64,000 nt of DNA from Temnothorax longispinosus (lineage: Eukaryota > Arthropoda > Insecta > Hymenoptera > Formicidae), in assembly GCF_030848805.1 (NCBI RefSeq), contig NC_092366.1, positions 9,046,496 to 9,110,495 of the forward strand, read 5' to 3'. The notes beneath the pieces were generated by a model. It was not told the origin of the DNA, made no database searches, and saw only the letters and a program-made list of their open reading frames with translations. This document shows, in pieces, positions 1 through 11,979 of the stretch. The first letter of the stretch is position 1; every line of letters starts with the position of its first letter. The position numbers were made by a program, and so were the translations under genes.

Positions 1-3000
1 AACACAGGACAAACCGCGCAGGTAATGATGCTTCCGGTTAACGTGAATCAAATCATAAAGTAATTCTCGAATATATGTGATCTAACAGAAATTGCTGAAA
101 ATTTAGTAAAATATTAAATTCGATATATTTAAGTTCAATAGAGTATCACTTAATATTTGTATAAATTCTAGAAAATTGAAAAAAAAAATGATTTAGAAGC
201 ACATGAAAAATTAAATGTTATAGAGTTTCAAAGAGTCGCGACTTATAGAGTTAATTGTAATAAATATATGCATATATTACATCTACATTATTTACATTTA
301 TATGTTGTATAAAAATATTGCAGGTAATATCTTCCGGTGGTCAAGTAATAAGCGGCAGTCCGATAATGGTCACAAACGCAAACCTGGTCCAGCAATTGGC
401 GTCAGGTAAAGCCCAGTTGACTGCGATCGGCAACCAAGTTGTAATACGTAACGCGTCCAATCAAATTGTGCATGTAAACTCGGCTAATGGTGGCTTTATC
501 GTGAAAAGTCCCGTTGCTGCCAATAAACAACAAGGTTAGTTACTCTGGTTAATTATTTGCATATTTTTTAAATAAAAAGATTAACTCAAAAGCTCACACT
601 AAAGAATGTGCATTTCAAAGAAAGTACGTTTTATTTTTATATTTTACGAAAATTTTATATCTACTGAGAATGTGCACTTATACTTCTAGCTTTGCAAGCC
701 ACACAAACTTCAATAGTTGCGCAATCAGTCGCAACTACTAACACGAGCACGACGACGACCACCGCAGTTTCCACCGCGTCAGTGACGACGACTCAGAGTT
801 CCGCCACGACTCCAACTCCGGGCAGTATCGAGGCTTCTTTATTAGCAGGGCAACCACCTGGCACAGTAATCAAGTGTGTGACAGCGCAAGTTATCAGTAC
901 AGCCGAGGGCCCGCGGATTGTACTGCAGGGTTTGCAAGGCTCGGATTTCACGCCGCAGCAATTAAATATGGTGCAGCAACAAGTTAAACAGCAACTTTTG
1001 AAAGGTTGGTTTTTAAGCGTCTTTAAAAATTAATTTATAAATTTATTGGTAAACTCCTCCAGGAGTAAATTGATATTAACATATTGCCCGGAGACATTAA
1101 CTCGTCTTTTGTTGCCCGCACGTTATTGATCAGTGACAAATTTACTCGTGTTTAGGGAGATATAGTTTACATCATCATGCCAAATTGTTGAAACTGATAA
1201 AGTTTTTATTAGGATTTGTAATTGTGTTTATCCATCATTTTGTCGTAATTTGTTTATTTTTTTATCTCTTGCATATAAACGAAAGTTTGTTCCCGAAATA
1301 TTAACTTTTATGAAAAAAAATAGCCGGTCACGGTCGTTAGTTTCTATATAAAACAATGACAAAACGGTTAACAACGGTGTTAAAATAAATTAAATTAAAC
1401 AAGTTTTAAATCGATTTCAGCACACGCAGCGACCGGTAAGCAAGGCGTTTTGGGGCCAACAAAGATTTACTTGGCCGTTCAACCAGCCCAATCATCCAAC
1501 AATCAGCAACAGCAATCTCAGAATTCTCAAACTTCGTCAGTTACAAATACCCCAGTATCGTCAACTCCAAAACAGCAACAGTCTACAATGTCCCCGTCGG
1601 CTACCAGTGGTGCGTAAATTTTCAACTTTTGTTACTCTTTAAGAAATGTGAAATGACAAATATTTGGTGGTACATGTTCTTTTGAAAGGATACTTTCGAC
1701 AAAATAATTATTAATATTTTGCGACATTTTATGAATCTGTTTTTTATTAGAGCCGCAAAGTGCCACCGAAACCATTCCAGAAACTCCACAAGCGGCAACG
1801 CCAAAATCGGCGGACAAACCGAAAGTGGTCGTTCAGCAAGTGGGACGCGTGGTAAACGCAACAGAGAACGACACGCAAAAAGCGAATATAGCTAACGGAC
1901 AGCAACCATCATCGCAATCGGTGAAAGAAGGAAGCGACTCGGCGCCGAATAAATTTATATTGACCCCAGAATATGTTCAACAAAGTTAGTATGCAAGAAA
2001 ATCAAAATACATTTATAAAGTAAAGTGTGCTTTACACAAAATTTTTTCAACAATATTTTTTTTTATACTATAGGATTTTCTTTTATGCAAATACATTTTC
2101 TTAGGTATTTCTCATATAAAAAATATTGATTTCTTTACGAATATTATAGAATCTGTTTAAAGATTTTTATATAAATTTTTATAGCAAAAATTTCTGTAAA
2201 AATTTCTTACTCGAGAAACACTTCTTGAATATTTTCTTGCTCTAAACGCTCTTATTTATTTCTGATTTTAGCAATCAAAACTGCTTTGAAACAAGAGAAC
2301 CTGACTCCGGAGATAGAGGAGAAATTGTTGTTACTACAACGTTACCAGGAAAAGCAAATGAAAGGTGGCGTAGAGAATTCGGTGACTAGCAATCAGACTC
2401 ATAATTCGCCCGCGGCAACGACGCCGCGGCCGCCGTCGCGCAAACGGCCGGCGCCGTCGTCGAACATTCCAGCAGCAACAGCAGCGGTGACGACGCCGAT
2501 AAACGCGCAATTGTCAGGTGGAGTCGGCGACAAAGATGATAAAGATTGGGTGGAGACACCCAGGAAAAGACCAGCACTGAAGCAAGAAAATCGCGAAACG
2601 ACCCCAAAGTAAGCGATTACAAATACAGATCAAATAGCATGATCAAGTAGCTATTAACATGGTATATGATACAGTAGCGCAACTCTCGTTTTTTCCGTCT
2701 TTGATATTCTTTTGGAACTGATCATTAAGGATATATAATTACCAAAAATCGCAAATATTTCAGATGTAATAAACTTGACCAGATCGGAGATGAGTTGAGA
2801 TCCTGAAAGTTCCTTGTTACATAAATAATGCTGTATTCATGCACTTCTATACATATATAAACTATGCTCTTCTTTCTTTCTACCTCTTAAATAAACGAAG
2901 TTGTGTTGCTGTATTACGCTGTGCCATTAACATCGTTTGGCAACATCTATTTGCTTCGCTTTCATTTTTAGAACGCGACGACTAATCATGGTTGCTAACA

Positions 3001-6000
3001 TTTTTTAATTTTTTTCTGCTAATTTTTTTTACTTTTATAAATTTTATAATTATTTGTACATACAATATTATAATCAGAAATAATGTAAGAAATATAGAAA
3101 ATGTCATATGTATGTAAATTATTATCTTAAAAAATGAAAAGAATTTACAATTTTATATTTGGAATGCAATCTAGGTCACAATTTATGTATAAAAACTATA
3201 TTGAATCGAACTGTATTTGGAAACATTTTTAAACAAAAAACGTTAAAACATTCCTTCTCTTTCTTTTTTACTTTGTTAATTTTTCATTTGTTTTCGTAAA
3301 CCTCGTATATAGACCTTTAATTGCGTATAAAACTAGGTCTAATTAACCTAATCTTAAACAATTATATATGAAATAAAGGTAGAAAAGACCGAAGAAAAAA
3401 TTGTTTTTTTTATAGCGAATTCGGGCGCTTGCACTAGTGCACATTGAGTGCGCACTAAGGCTTGTTCTTAATCACAATTGTTATATTTACAGATTATCTC
3501 AAATACTTTTTAGTCTGTAAAATGATTTGTACAGCATCCATATAATATAGATATTACAGATTGTTTTATTGGCTAAAAAGTTTTTAAATGTGTATTTAAA
3601 TGACTTTAAATATAAGAATAGATTATAAACAAGCTTTATAGTGCGCACTCAGTGTGCACTAGTGCAAGCGCCCGAATTCGCTATTAGTTTTCGATGCCAA
3701 TGGTCGCGTTCAGCAAACATAACTGTTGAGTTCGTCTTATCAACACTCTGCGTTGATTGGTTGGTTCTAAAAGTAAGAGCCAATCACGTTCGACTGCTAC
3801 TCAGCGGCTTGGTCTGCTGAATGCGTCCAATGTGTTCAGAATGTTCTAATAGCGAATTCGGGCGCTTGCACTAGTGCACACTGAGTGCGCACTAAGGCTT
3901 GTTTATAATCTATTCTTATATTTAAAGTCATTTAAATACACATTTAAAAACTTTTTAGCCAATAAAACAATCTGTAATATCTATATGGATGCTGTACAAA
4001 TCATTTTACAGACTAAGAAGTATTTAAGATGATCTGTAAATAATAACAATTGATTAAGAACAAGCCTTAGTGCGCACTCAGTGTGCACTAGTGCAAGCGC
4101 CCGAATTCGCTATAAAACATCGGAAAATCACATTTTAAAAAAATGTATGTGTGTGTGTGTGTGTGTATATGTATGTAAGGATTTATCTACAACTCAAGAT
4201 TTAGTCAACCAAATCTTAAAGAATTATATATGAAATGGGGGTAGCAAAAGAAATTAAAAGATGTAATAGAATTAGAAAATTGCTAATAATAAAGGGGTTA
4301 CCGATTTCTGTTTAAAAAAATCTATGTGATTGCTCTAATTTCCGCAAATTTTAAGATATCGAGCTGAATCTTTTTTTTATGGATAGAGTATCATTAAAGG
4401 TAGGTTGGTATTGAATTTGGCGAGGATTGGTAAAGGGGTCTATCAATTTCTGCTTAAGAATTTTTTGAGAAATGGCTGTGATAGCTATAACTTCCGAAAA
4501 TTTTGAAATATCGCTATTTCTAATTCTATTATATTCTACAGTCTTTTCTCTCTATTTCATATATAATTCTTTAAGATTTGGTTGATTAGACCGAGCTTTA
4601 TACGCGATAAAAGGTCCATAATTTTTTAAGAAATGTCTGTGGTTATAACTGCAAATTTTGAGATATCGGGCTGTTTCTAATTCTATTATCTTCTTCGGTC
4701 TTTTTTATCCTTATTTCATATATAATTCTTTAAAATTTGGTTAATTAGACCCAGTTTTATGTATGTACGGATTTCCCGAAATGTCAAATGTTTGTGACTC
4801 AAGAACTAATCAACCAAATCTTAAAGAATTATATATGAAATAGAGATAGAAAAAAGACTGAAGAATAAGAAAGTTATATAAAAATAAAAAAAAATATGCA
4901 AATTAGGAATTTGCACATTGCTTCCTCACTATTTTTAAGTGTGCAAATTAGGAATTGTATATTACTTCATCAACACTTTATTTCGCTCATAAAGCTTCCT
5001 CTGTGAGGAAGCCAAACTGATAAATATTAATAATTATACAACAAATAAAATACAAGCTTCCTCATAAGAGGAGCTTTGTGAGCGGAATAAAATGTTGATG
5101 AAGCAATGTGCAAATTCCTAACCCTTCGTGTGTAACGTCTTTTTCGGCACTTGTAATGGGTAACGTCGGGTCACTCGTCGTGTCCGACGCCTAAAAAATA
5201 CTTTAAAATGTTCTAAAAAAATCTGAAAAAATTCATGTTACCTTATTAACTATCCTACTTTAAGGATCAATCGCTATATTGCCGATTTTTTCATTTGTTT
5301 AAACAATATATTTATATAAACAAATAAAAACGTGAAGAATGGACCATTTTTTTCAAAAAATCGTAACTTTGGCAAAAATTAATATATTTAAAAAAAATAA
5401 AAAGAAATTAAAGTTTAAGAATAGTACTTTAAAGAAAAAAATATTAGAAGTATGTATAAATTAATGGGATGCTTAAGTTTTGAGCATCAAAATCACGTTT
5501 TTTGAAAGTAAATAGGTACAAATTACAGTAAAATACACATTTTATTCATTTTTAATCAATTTTATTCATGAAAATGTAATCAATCACAATTATTTATTAC
5601 AAAATTATAAAAAAGTGCAAAAATATGAAAAAATTATATCGAGGCTAAATTATTGTGCACAGTCAAAACATATTATTTATCGATAACTAAGATTAATCTA
5701 TCAATTCCCAATGAAAGAACATGAATTTTTAGTAAAAAAAACATCCAAATTAAAATAAACATTTTACTCACCTGCTATTTTTAATCAACGTAACGTGTAA
5801 TGTCGGGTCACTCGTGCACTTTCAAAATTTCGTCTGGCTCTCACAACGGCTGTTTACGCACTAGACCGTCGGCGCTTGGGGAGCTAGTAGCTTAGTAGTA
5901 TACAATTTTTTTCAGTATAGTTTGGTCCCGCCCTCCCCCCCTCCCTTCGAGCTACAGGGGACAGTCACTTTCGCCAGGGCACGAGTGACCCGACGTTACA

Positions 6001-9000
6001 CACGAAGGGCTAATTTGCACATTTTTTGTAATATTTTTTGAAATACAGAAAACTTGTAGATAAATAATTTATATTTGTATTTAATTCCTCTTTATCGATG
6101 TTTGTATTGGTGTCGAAGTCAATTTGTATCATAAAAATTAGGGGAAAGTCAGAGTAGGATTTTGGAAATAAAGATTTAAAGTGTGTATTAAGCTTACTAA
6201 CATACAAAATATCTCAAATCTATCAAAGATATCTCTTTAACCCATAGTTCGTCTCTTCTGTATTCAGCTTTTACCAGCGAAGATGACATATCGAAATAGA
6301 CGTATCGTTACTGTCATATTTTTATTTACACTTTTTTTTATATTTTTATAACTATTTTTATCGTCGTCATTTTTGCTCAATACCTTTTCTTCAAAGAAAG
6401 ATTTCAAGCAACGTTTAGAAAGATTATTATCTATGTGATTGTATTATCTATCTACTTGTAATAAATTACAAGCAGATATATTGTTTGAAATAATATATGA
6501 CCAAATTTTTTTAATCAACTAGGAGAACTTTGAACAATTGTATTCTTTTTTAACCAAATTGAAAACTGTTAAGATAAACTGTATACGCTGTGGCGATAAT
6601 AAAAAGATATGTTTATGATAATTACATTATATTAATAAATAAAGTTCTATGTTATAAGTAGTTCATTACTTCAGTGGTCATCTTAACAATGCGGCACTTA
6701 AAATATGCTATATTTTGAAATAATGTTAAAACTACTTCTAGAATGCCGAAACTGTCGGAGACATTAGATAACGAGTCACCACCTAAGAACCGCTCCGCAA
6801 AATTGAAAGACACCCAAGAGCAGCGGAGAAAACAGCAAGTGTATTCTCGAATGCAGGTTTTATTGTTCCGGCACAAGGAACTTCTTAAAAAAGATATTCT
6901 TAAAAAGAGAGCTTTACTCGAGAAAGAGCTTCAAATCGATATACAGGTAATTACAAATAATATAGCAGATGAATAAATATCTTATGTAACTTTATGTAAC
7001 ATAATAATGACCTAGTATTCACAATAGGTCTGTTCTATTTAGCTGAACTTCTTGCACAGTTCATCTTTTCTCTTTTTCTCTCGAACGTAAAAAGAAAAAG
7101 AGGAAAGATAAACCGTGCAAGAAGTTTAGTTAAAAAGAAGGGCCTATTGTCGAATTGAACTTGGAGCCAATCATATTTTGTTTCTGTTGTATGGGCTGAA
7201 ATATTTGTTTAGTTTAACTTGCGACATTGTCCAATGAAATTTGTAACTTCATTTTGTAACATCCTTTAGCGAAACATCACTTTTAGGATATTGCAAATCG
7301 AATTATACAATATCGAAATACTCGCAATATTGCTTAGCTCAATAATGTGGGCACATGGCTGCGTTCAGCGGGTAAAACTGCTTTGCAACTGTTTGTATGT
7401 GAATCTGATTGGTGTATGCTTTTAATTTTGGCCGAAGCTAAGAGTATACACCAATTTACGAATTTCACAACAGTTGCAAAGCAGCTTTCTCTGTCGAATG
7501 CGGCCATAATTAAAACAAAAAAAAAAGAAAAAAATACTTTACTACCAAATTTTGAATTGAGAGCTTTAAACCTTATGTCCCATACATAGAATTGCAATTT
7601 TACTTAAAATGATTTGGAGATGAGATCTTGAATTACATCGAATTACGTTCGGAATTGTAACTGTCAGGATTTTTGTAAAATAATTCTGGTAAAATATTCT
7701 CAATAAATATCCTTGCAGAAGGACCTATCAGCGGAACTCGCCACCAGGACGAAAGCAGAGAGACACAAACAAGACGAGGTAAAAGTTGGCAGCGCGAAGC
7801 GGAAGGCAAATGCTCAAGTGGCACAACAGGTTAGCCCGTCCAGTCGAAGTGGTGGTAGCAGGCCGAAAAAGCATAAGGGCCATGGTAACAGTACAACGCC
7901 TCCTGGAGGTTCGACGGCCGCGTCTCGCATCAAGAAAGAGAAACTATATTGTTTATGCAGAACTCCTTACGACGAAACCAAGTAAGAGTTCAAAACCATA
8001 CGAGGCCTGATCGAATTTTTATCAATGTATTTTTTTGAAGTTACGTTTTAAGATTGTATCACGTTTTACTTTAATCAAAAAATACAGTCTTGTGAGATTT
8101 TCTGTTTTATTTGTGCGATACCGCTGGTAGATTCGCGATCAGTGAAGTAGAGAATCTACATAGTATCATACAATATTTTTTAGTTAATTATATTATATTC
8201 AAATTTAAAAAGAGACTTTAAACCTTAATGCCAATTATAAGATGTTGATAAAGTTGTACAAATACCAATCTTTCTTTAAAGGTTTTATGTGGGATGTGAC
8301 TTATGCAATAATTGGTTCCACGGTGACTGCGTGGGCATAACGGAAGAAATGAGCAAGTCTCTGTCAGAATTTGTTTGTACAGAATGCAGACACGCGAGAG
8401 ATACACAAGAATTGTATTGCCTATGTAAACAGCCTTATGACGAATCTCAGTAAGTGGATTATGTATCTGATAAAAAATTGTGTTAATAATAGAAATATCT
8501 AGTAAAAAAAAGTATAGTACATTTATGCATGTGTATGTGTTAATGTGTGTTTTTAATATATGTACAATGCTACATAAAGTTATGTATAATTACATGATTA
8601 ATTTTCAATTTTATATTTTCAATTATAATTATATTTTTTTATTATATGGTGAGCATTTAGAGTAATGCGTTAATTTTTTTTTAAAGATTTTACATATGCT
8701 GCGACAAATGCCAAGATTGGTTCCATGGCCGATGTGTTGGTATTCTTCAATCAGAGGCCGACAATATTGATGAATATGTCTGTCCAAATTGCCAACGCAA
8801 TTCTTCTGTCAACTTTGCTAATATGAAGAACCTCAATGCAAAAGACCTCGATCTGTTAAAGAAATTAATTAAACAAATACAGGTATAACATCTTCATTAG
8901 ACTATATCGATGATTCTTATAAATTAATTCTTTCGTCTCTAGCAGAAAATGTCTCTGATAAAGGTTCTAAAATAATTAGTTATATCTAGAAATTGCCATT

Positions 9001-9656
9001 TAAAATAAGTTTCTTTATTATTTATGATTCCTTCTCTTTTATTATTTATCAAAATAAAATAAAGATGAAGAGCTAAAAGTAATATTTTATCCGATATATT
9101 AAAATAAGAAAATACTTTATTCGGTTAAAGTTTGAACATTCTATTCAAAGAGATAAAGACACACGATATCCAAAATATGCGAATTGTTTATTATAGGCTC
9201 ATAAAAGTGCATGGCCGTTTATGGAACCAGTAGACCCTAATGAAGCGCCAGATTATTACAAAGTGATAAAAGAACCAATGGGTAAGTATCATGATTATCA
9301 TCATTTTAGTAATCTATTTTTCTCTCAGATAAATCATTTTGATTATGAAAGCAGAACTCTTTCTTTGAGCGTGATATATATGTACATTTTTTCAAATTAC
9401 AATATAATTGTTTATATATCTGATCTAATTATACTTGCATTTCATTGTTTTAGACTTGCAGACTATTGAATTAAGGATAAATGACCGGTCCTATAAGAAA
9501 CTGAGCGAGTTCATCGGCGACATGACAAAAATATTCGACAATTGTCGGTATTACAACCCGAAGGAATCGCCATTTTTCAAATGCGCCGAATCCCTGGAGA
9601 CGTACTTCGTTCACAAGATTAAAAGTCTAAGGGAGAAGTTCTCGGAAGGGAAGTAA
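1..9656 (+). CDS. E(bx): NURF301/BPTF (E(bx)) chromatin-remodelling subunit, 3' part of gene
   Basis: This is the C-terminal part of the largest NURF subunit, which reads histone marks and recruits ISWI to nucleosomes. Exons join in phase at 1-21, 324-534, 690-1004, 1421-1609, 1751-1984, 2272-2608, 6742-6946, 7719-7981, 8282-8449, 8687-8882, 9197-9281 and 9454-9656, giving 808 residues to TAA. The early exons encode Q/S/T-rich low-complexity sequence. The 6742 exon is a charged coiled coil (KELLKKDILKKRALLEKE). Two PHD fingers follow, starting CLCRTPYDETKFYVGC and CLCKQPYDESQFYICC, each with its WFHG motif. A bromodomain closes the protein (EAPDYYKVIKEPM, CRYYNP). The order PHD-PHD-bromodomain matches fly NURF301 and vertebrate BPTF. 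The exon border at 21 (CAG/GTAATG) was chosen to keep phase; reading on meets a stop at 61. The N-terminal half lies outside the window. Confidence 0.95.
3413..3683 (+). mobile_element. Miniature inverted-repeat element, copy 1
   Basis: The element begins TAGCGAATTCGGGCGCTTGC and ends with the reverse complement. The terminal inverted repeats are about 50 bp and carry GCACTAGTGCACA and GTGCGCACT. The interior is AT-rich and non-coding. It is a non-autonomous DNA transposon of a family I cannot name. Confidence 0.8.
3700..3830. mobile_element. Decayed GCGTTCAGC-type miniature element
   Basis: An imperfect inverted repeat runs from TGGTCGCGTTCAGCAAAC to GGTCTGCTGAATGCGTCCA. It sits between the two mirror-image elements. 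The ends resemble the elements at 7355 and 51297. Confidence 0.5.
3850..4112 (-). mobile_element. Miniature inverted-repeat element, copy 2 (opposite orientation)
   Basis: This has the same termini as the element at 3413. Its interior is the reverse complement of copy 1: the TATTCTTATATTTAAAGTCA stretch follows the left end here and precedes the right end in copy 1. Together the two copies make a 700-bp interrupted palindrome inside the E(bx) intron. Confidence 0.8.
4903..5117. mobile_element. Foldback repeat interrupted by the 888-bp element
   Basis: Sequence from GTGCAAATTAGGAATT through TCATCAACACTTTATT and the GCTTCCTC hairpin recurs in inverted form up to CAATGTGCAAATTCC at 5117. The element at 5122 interrupts its right edge; AATTTGCACATTTT resumes at 6012. 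Confidence 0.6.
5122..6009. mobile_element. piggyBac-like non-autonomous element, CTAA target duplication
   Basis: This is an 888-bp element with 18-bp perfect terminal inverted repeats, CCCTTCGTGTGTAACGTC. CTAA flanks it on both sides (5118-5121 and 6010-6013). Termini beginning CCC and a four-base TTAA-like duplication fit the piggyBac superfamily. A subterminal motif GTCGGGTCACTCG recurs near 5166 and 5803 and, inverted, near 5985. No open frame of note is present, so it must be mobilised in trans if at all. Confidence 0.7.
7025..7147. mobile_element. Miniature inverted-repeat element in E(bx) intron
   Basis: The left arm contains GAACTTCTTGCAC and the right arm GTGCAAGAAGTTTAG. A CTTTTTCTC/GAAAAAGAG stem fills the middle. 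It lies in the intron before the exon that opens PHD finger 1. It is non-coding. Confidence 0.65.
7355..7507. mobile_element. GGCTGCGTTC-type miniature element in E(bx) intron
   Basis: ATGGCTGCGTTCAGCGGG at the left pairs with the right end GTCGAATGCGGCCAT. Inside, CTGCTTTGCAACTGTT pairs with AACAGTTGCAAAGCAG. The termini match the miniature element that splits the P-element target site at 51297. Confidence 0.65.
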
Positions 9657-11861
9657 TTCAATCAAAAAAAAAAAAAAAACCCGATGTAGCCGTATGTGGA
9701 ACCGAATCGAATCGAAGTGGAAGTGCACATGAATCAATTTAGTGCAGTGCGTTTTACGGAAAACAGAAAACGGAACAGTTTGTGCCAGTACAGTATGTAG
9801 AAAAAAAAACTGAAACTCTCGGAATAGATTTAAGGTTGTAAAAGTAGAGAAGGCACCGGTTTCCGCTATTTATTATAGTTGTGTGAACATTTTCCTCTCC
9901 CCCTCTCACCTCCCTCACTGCAATTTACTGAGTTCTCAGTTCCAGTTGTGCTGTACGAAGTGTGAATTTTAGACCAGAACTTACCGCTTATGCCGTGTCG
10001 CATAAGTTGATTTTTATCTACGAAGATATACCTTCGTTTTGCCGTCTATTATTGCGTGAAAAAGAAAAAATAAGCCATATAGCAAAATTCACGTTTTTTT
10101 CAACAACGTTTACTTTTTTAACCATTGCGTTATTGAAGTATAATATATAATTATGTAACATAGTTATCTTTCTGTTCATTACTGAAAGCCTCCTTTTATT
10201 CGTTATCTTTTTTGGACATGTGGAAATGGGGAAGGTTTGACAGACCACAAGGTCGTTTTGTTCTTTTAACACGCTCACTAGCCGTCCAATTTAACTCTTT
10301 ACAGTTATGACAATGCATCATTTTCAATCGCTCTTTAAACCCTCTTTACACTTCCTGCAACACTTCAAGTGAAAGAACCTCCTTTTACGAAAGTGATTCC
10401 CTTCAGAGTTCAAGTAACGTTTAGTGAAAGTTTTGTATTACGTCTCATGCGCATGTGCACGAAAATGTTTAAATAAGTTCCATACTGTAGTTGGTACTCG
10501 CGAACAACGTTATTATGAAACCGCGTCCGCAAAACCGTACGAAATGCAGATTTGCCTCTTTCTCGCGTTCTAACATTGCCTGTGTATTTTTTACGGAAAA
10601 GAAATGGAAGATTCGATTGGAAAGAAGGAAATGGCGCAAATTTGCAACGACGCGATGCCCATTGTGAGCATATAAAGTGATGTGTAAATGATGACTCTCC
10701 TTGAGTCACGAAGTTATCTCATCTCCGGAAGCAATACTACAATGAGGTAAAATTGTAATGCGCGAGTTCACTTTAAGTCGTCTCTAAGAGATTGGTCTTA
10801 TTTAATTATTTATCATTTTAATATTGAGTTCTCGCGCGGAGATATATCATTTCCTATGCAACGAATGAATTGTATCAGCCTTTAAAAGAAATGTGAAGAC
10901 AGAGTATCTAACACCGACATAAGTTAACAAAAAATATGAGCTTGAATAGGTGAAATTCAGGATTGTGAAGGTTTAAATCTACGCGTTACGATATATATCG
11001 ACAAAAACCTGCAAGTTTATTTTTTGTATATTGAGAATCTTTTTTCCTGTACACAGGAAAATACGTATGTGTAATAATAAATGTAAATATATATACATAT
11101 GTATATACATGCATACGTATATATATTTATATAGGATTCCAGGTAGAGATAATTTCGTGCGTAAAATCGCCACGTTTACTTCGAGTTCATGCAATAGTTG
11201 TAAGTTGTGGTTCAGAATTCATGCGCCATTCATCATGTTACGCTATTATTTATGTATGTATATACAATATGCGACCGTGATATCACGTCCGATGGTCCGA
11301 GTCGCGTGAAAAAGGAGAAACGATCGGCTATCTGACGAGTACACTTGAGACGGTCGAAAAAAAAATGCTACTCCACTTTACTATTTCTTTATAATGTATC
11401 CGACGTGAAAGAAAGGGAAAGCAAAGGAAAGCAGTTGTGTCATCGTATAGCCGTAAGACTATTTTTTAGGATTACACGCATAATAAATTGTACAAATTCG
11501 TTTATCGTCTCGTGCTCACACAAGCTAGCGATTACGATTCTATTTACTTATGCGTTGTTTTAATCACATAAATAAATTTTCTATGAAATTGTTTATAATC
11601 GACGATTCACATTTAGGCGTTTAGATTGTAAGGGACGGGCAGCGTTGGCTGCTTATGTATATATACGCAACACCACACAACTACACACAGATATGAAAAA
11701 AAAAGGAAAGTTTATCTGGAAAAGAAAGGCAATTGTAGAATTCTTTGATTTCCAAACAAGGAGAAAATAAAAAGCCAGTGAAAAGTACAGAGGAGTTTGT
11801 TTAAATGAAACGATAATGAAAAGGAAACTATCGTTTATATTTTAGCTGTATTACTAATAAC
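9657..11861 (+). other. E(bx) 3' untranslated region and downstream sequence
   Basis: No coding exon is visible after the bromodomain stop. An A-run follows at 9665. Candidate AATAAA signals lie at 11482, 11571 and 11766, so the untranslated region may reach about 1.9 kb. The true end cannot be fixed from sequence alone. Confidence 0.45.
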
Positions 11862-11979
11862 GGGAGCTTTCCAGCAGGCGACACAAGTCAACATAAACGT
11901 CGTTCTATCTTTCTTTTTTGGCAATGAGTAACAAAGACCGACACTTGTGTCGACTTGTGTCGGTTGCTGGAAAGCTCCC
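11862..11979. mobile_element. 118-bp miniature inverted-repeat element
   Basis: GGGAGCTTTCCAGCAGGCGA at the left is mirrored by the right end (TGTGTCGGTTGCTGGAAAGC, then TCCC), with ACACAAGT continuing the arm. The arms are about 29 bp with two mismatches. It is non-coding and lies in the E(bx)-HPS4 interval. Confidence 0.75.

Larger units (their letters stand above)
3293..4882. repeat. Cluster of short dispersed repeats in E(bx) intron
   Basis: A motif close to AATCTTAAAGAATTATATAT followed by GAAAT occurs about five times: near 3350, 4210 and 4818 on the + strand, and near 4558 and 4712 on the - strand. The copies share flanks ending in GACCGAAGAA or its reverse complement. They look like decayed copies of one repeat, interrupted by the two mirror-image elements described separately. 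No coding potential is visible. Confidence 0.6.

Noticed and set aside
1..63. E(bx) exon 1 continuing to a stop at 61
   Set aside because: CAG/GTAATG at 21 joins in phase with the exon at 324 and gives the expected Q/S/T-rich protein; the read-through peptide has no support.
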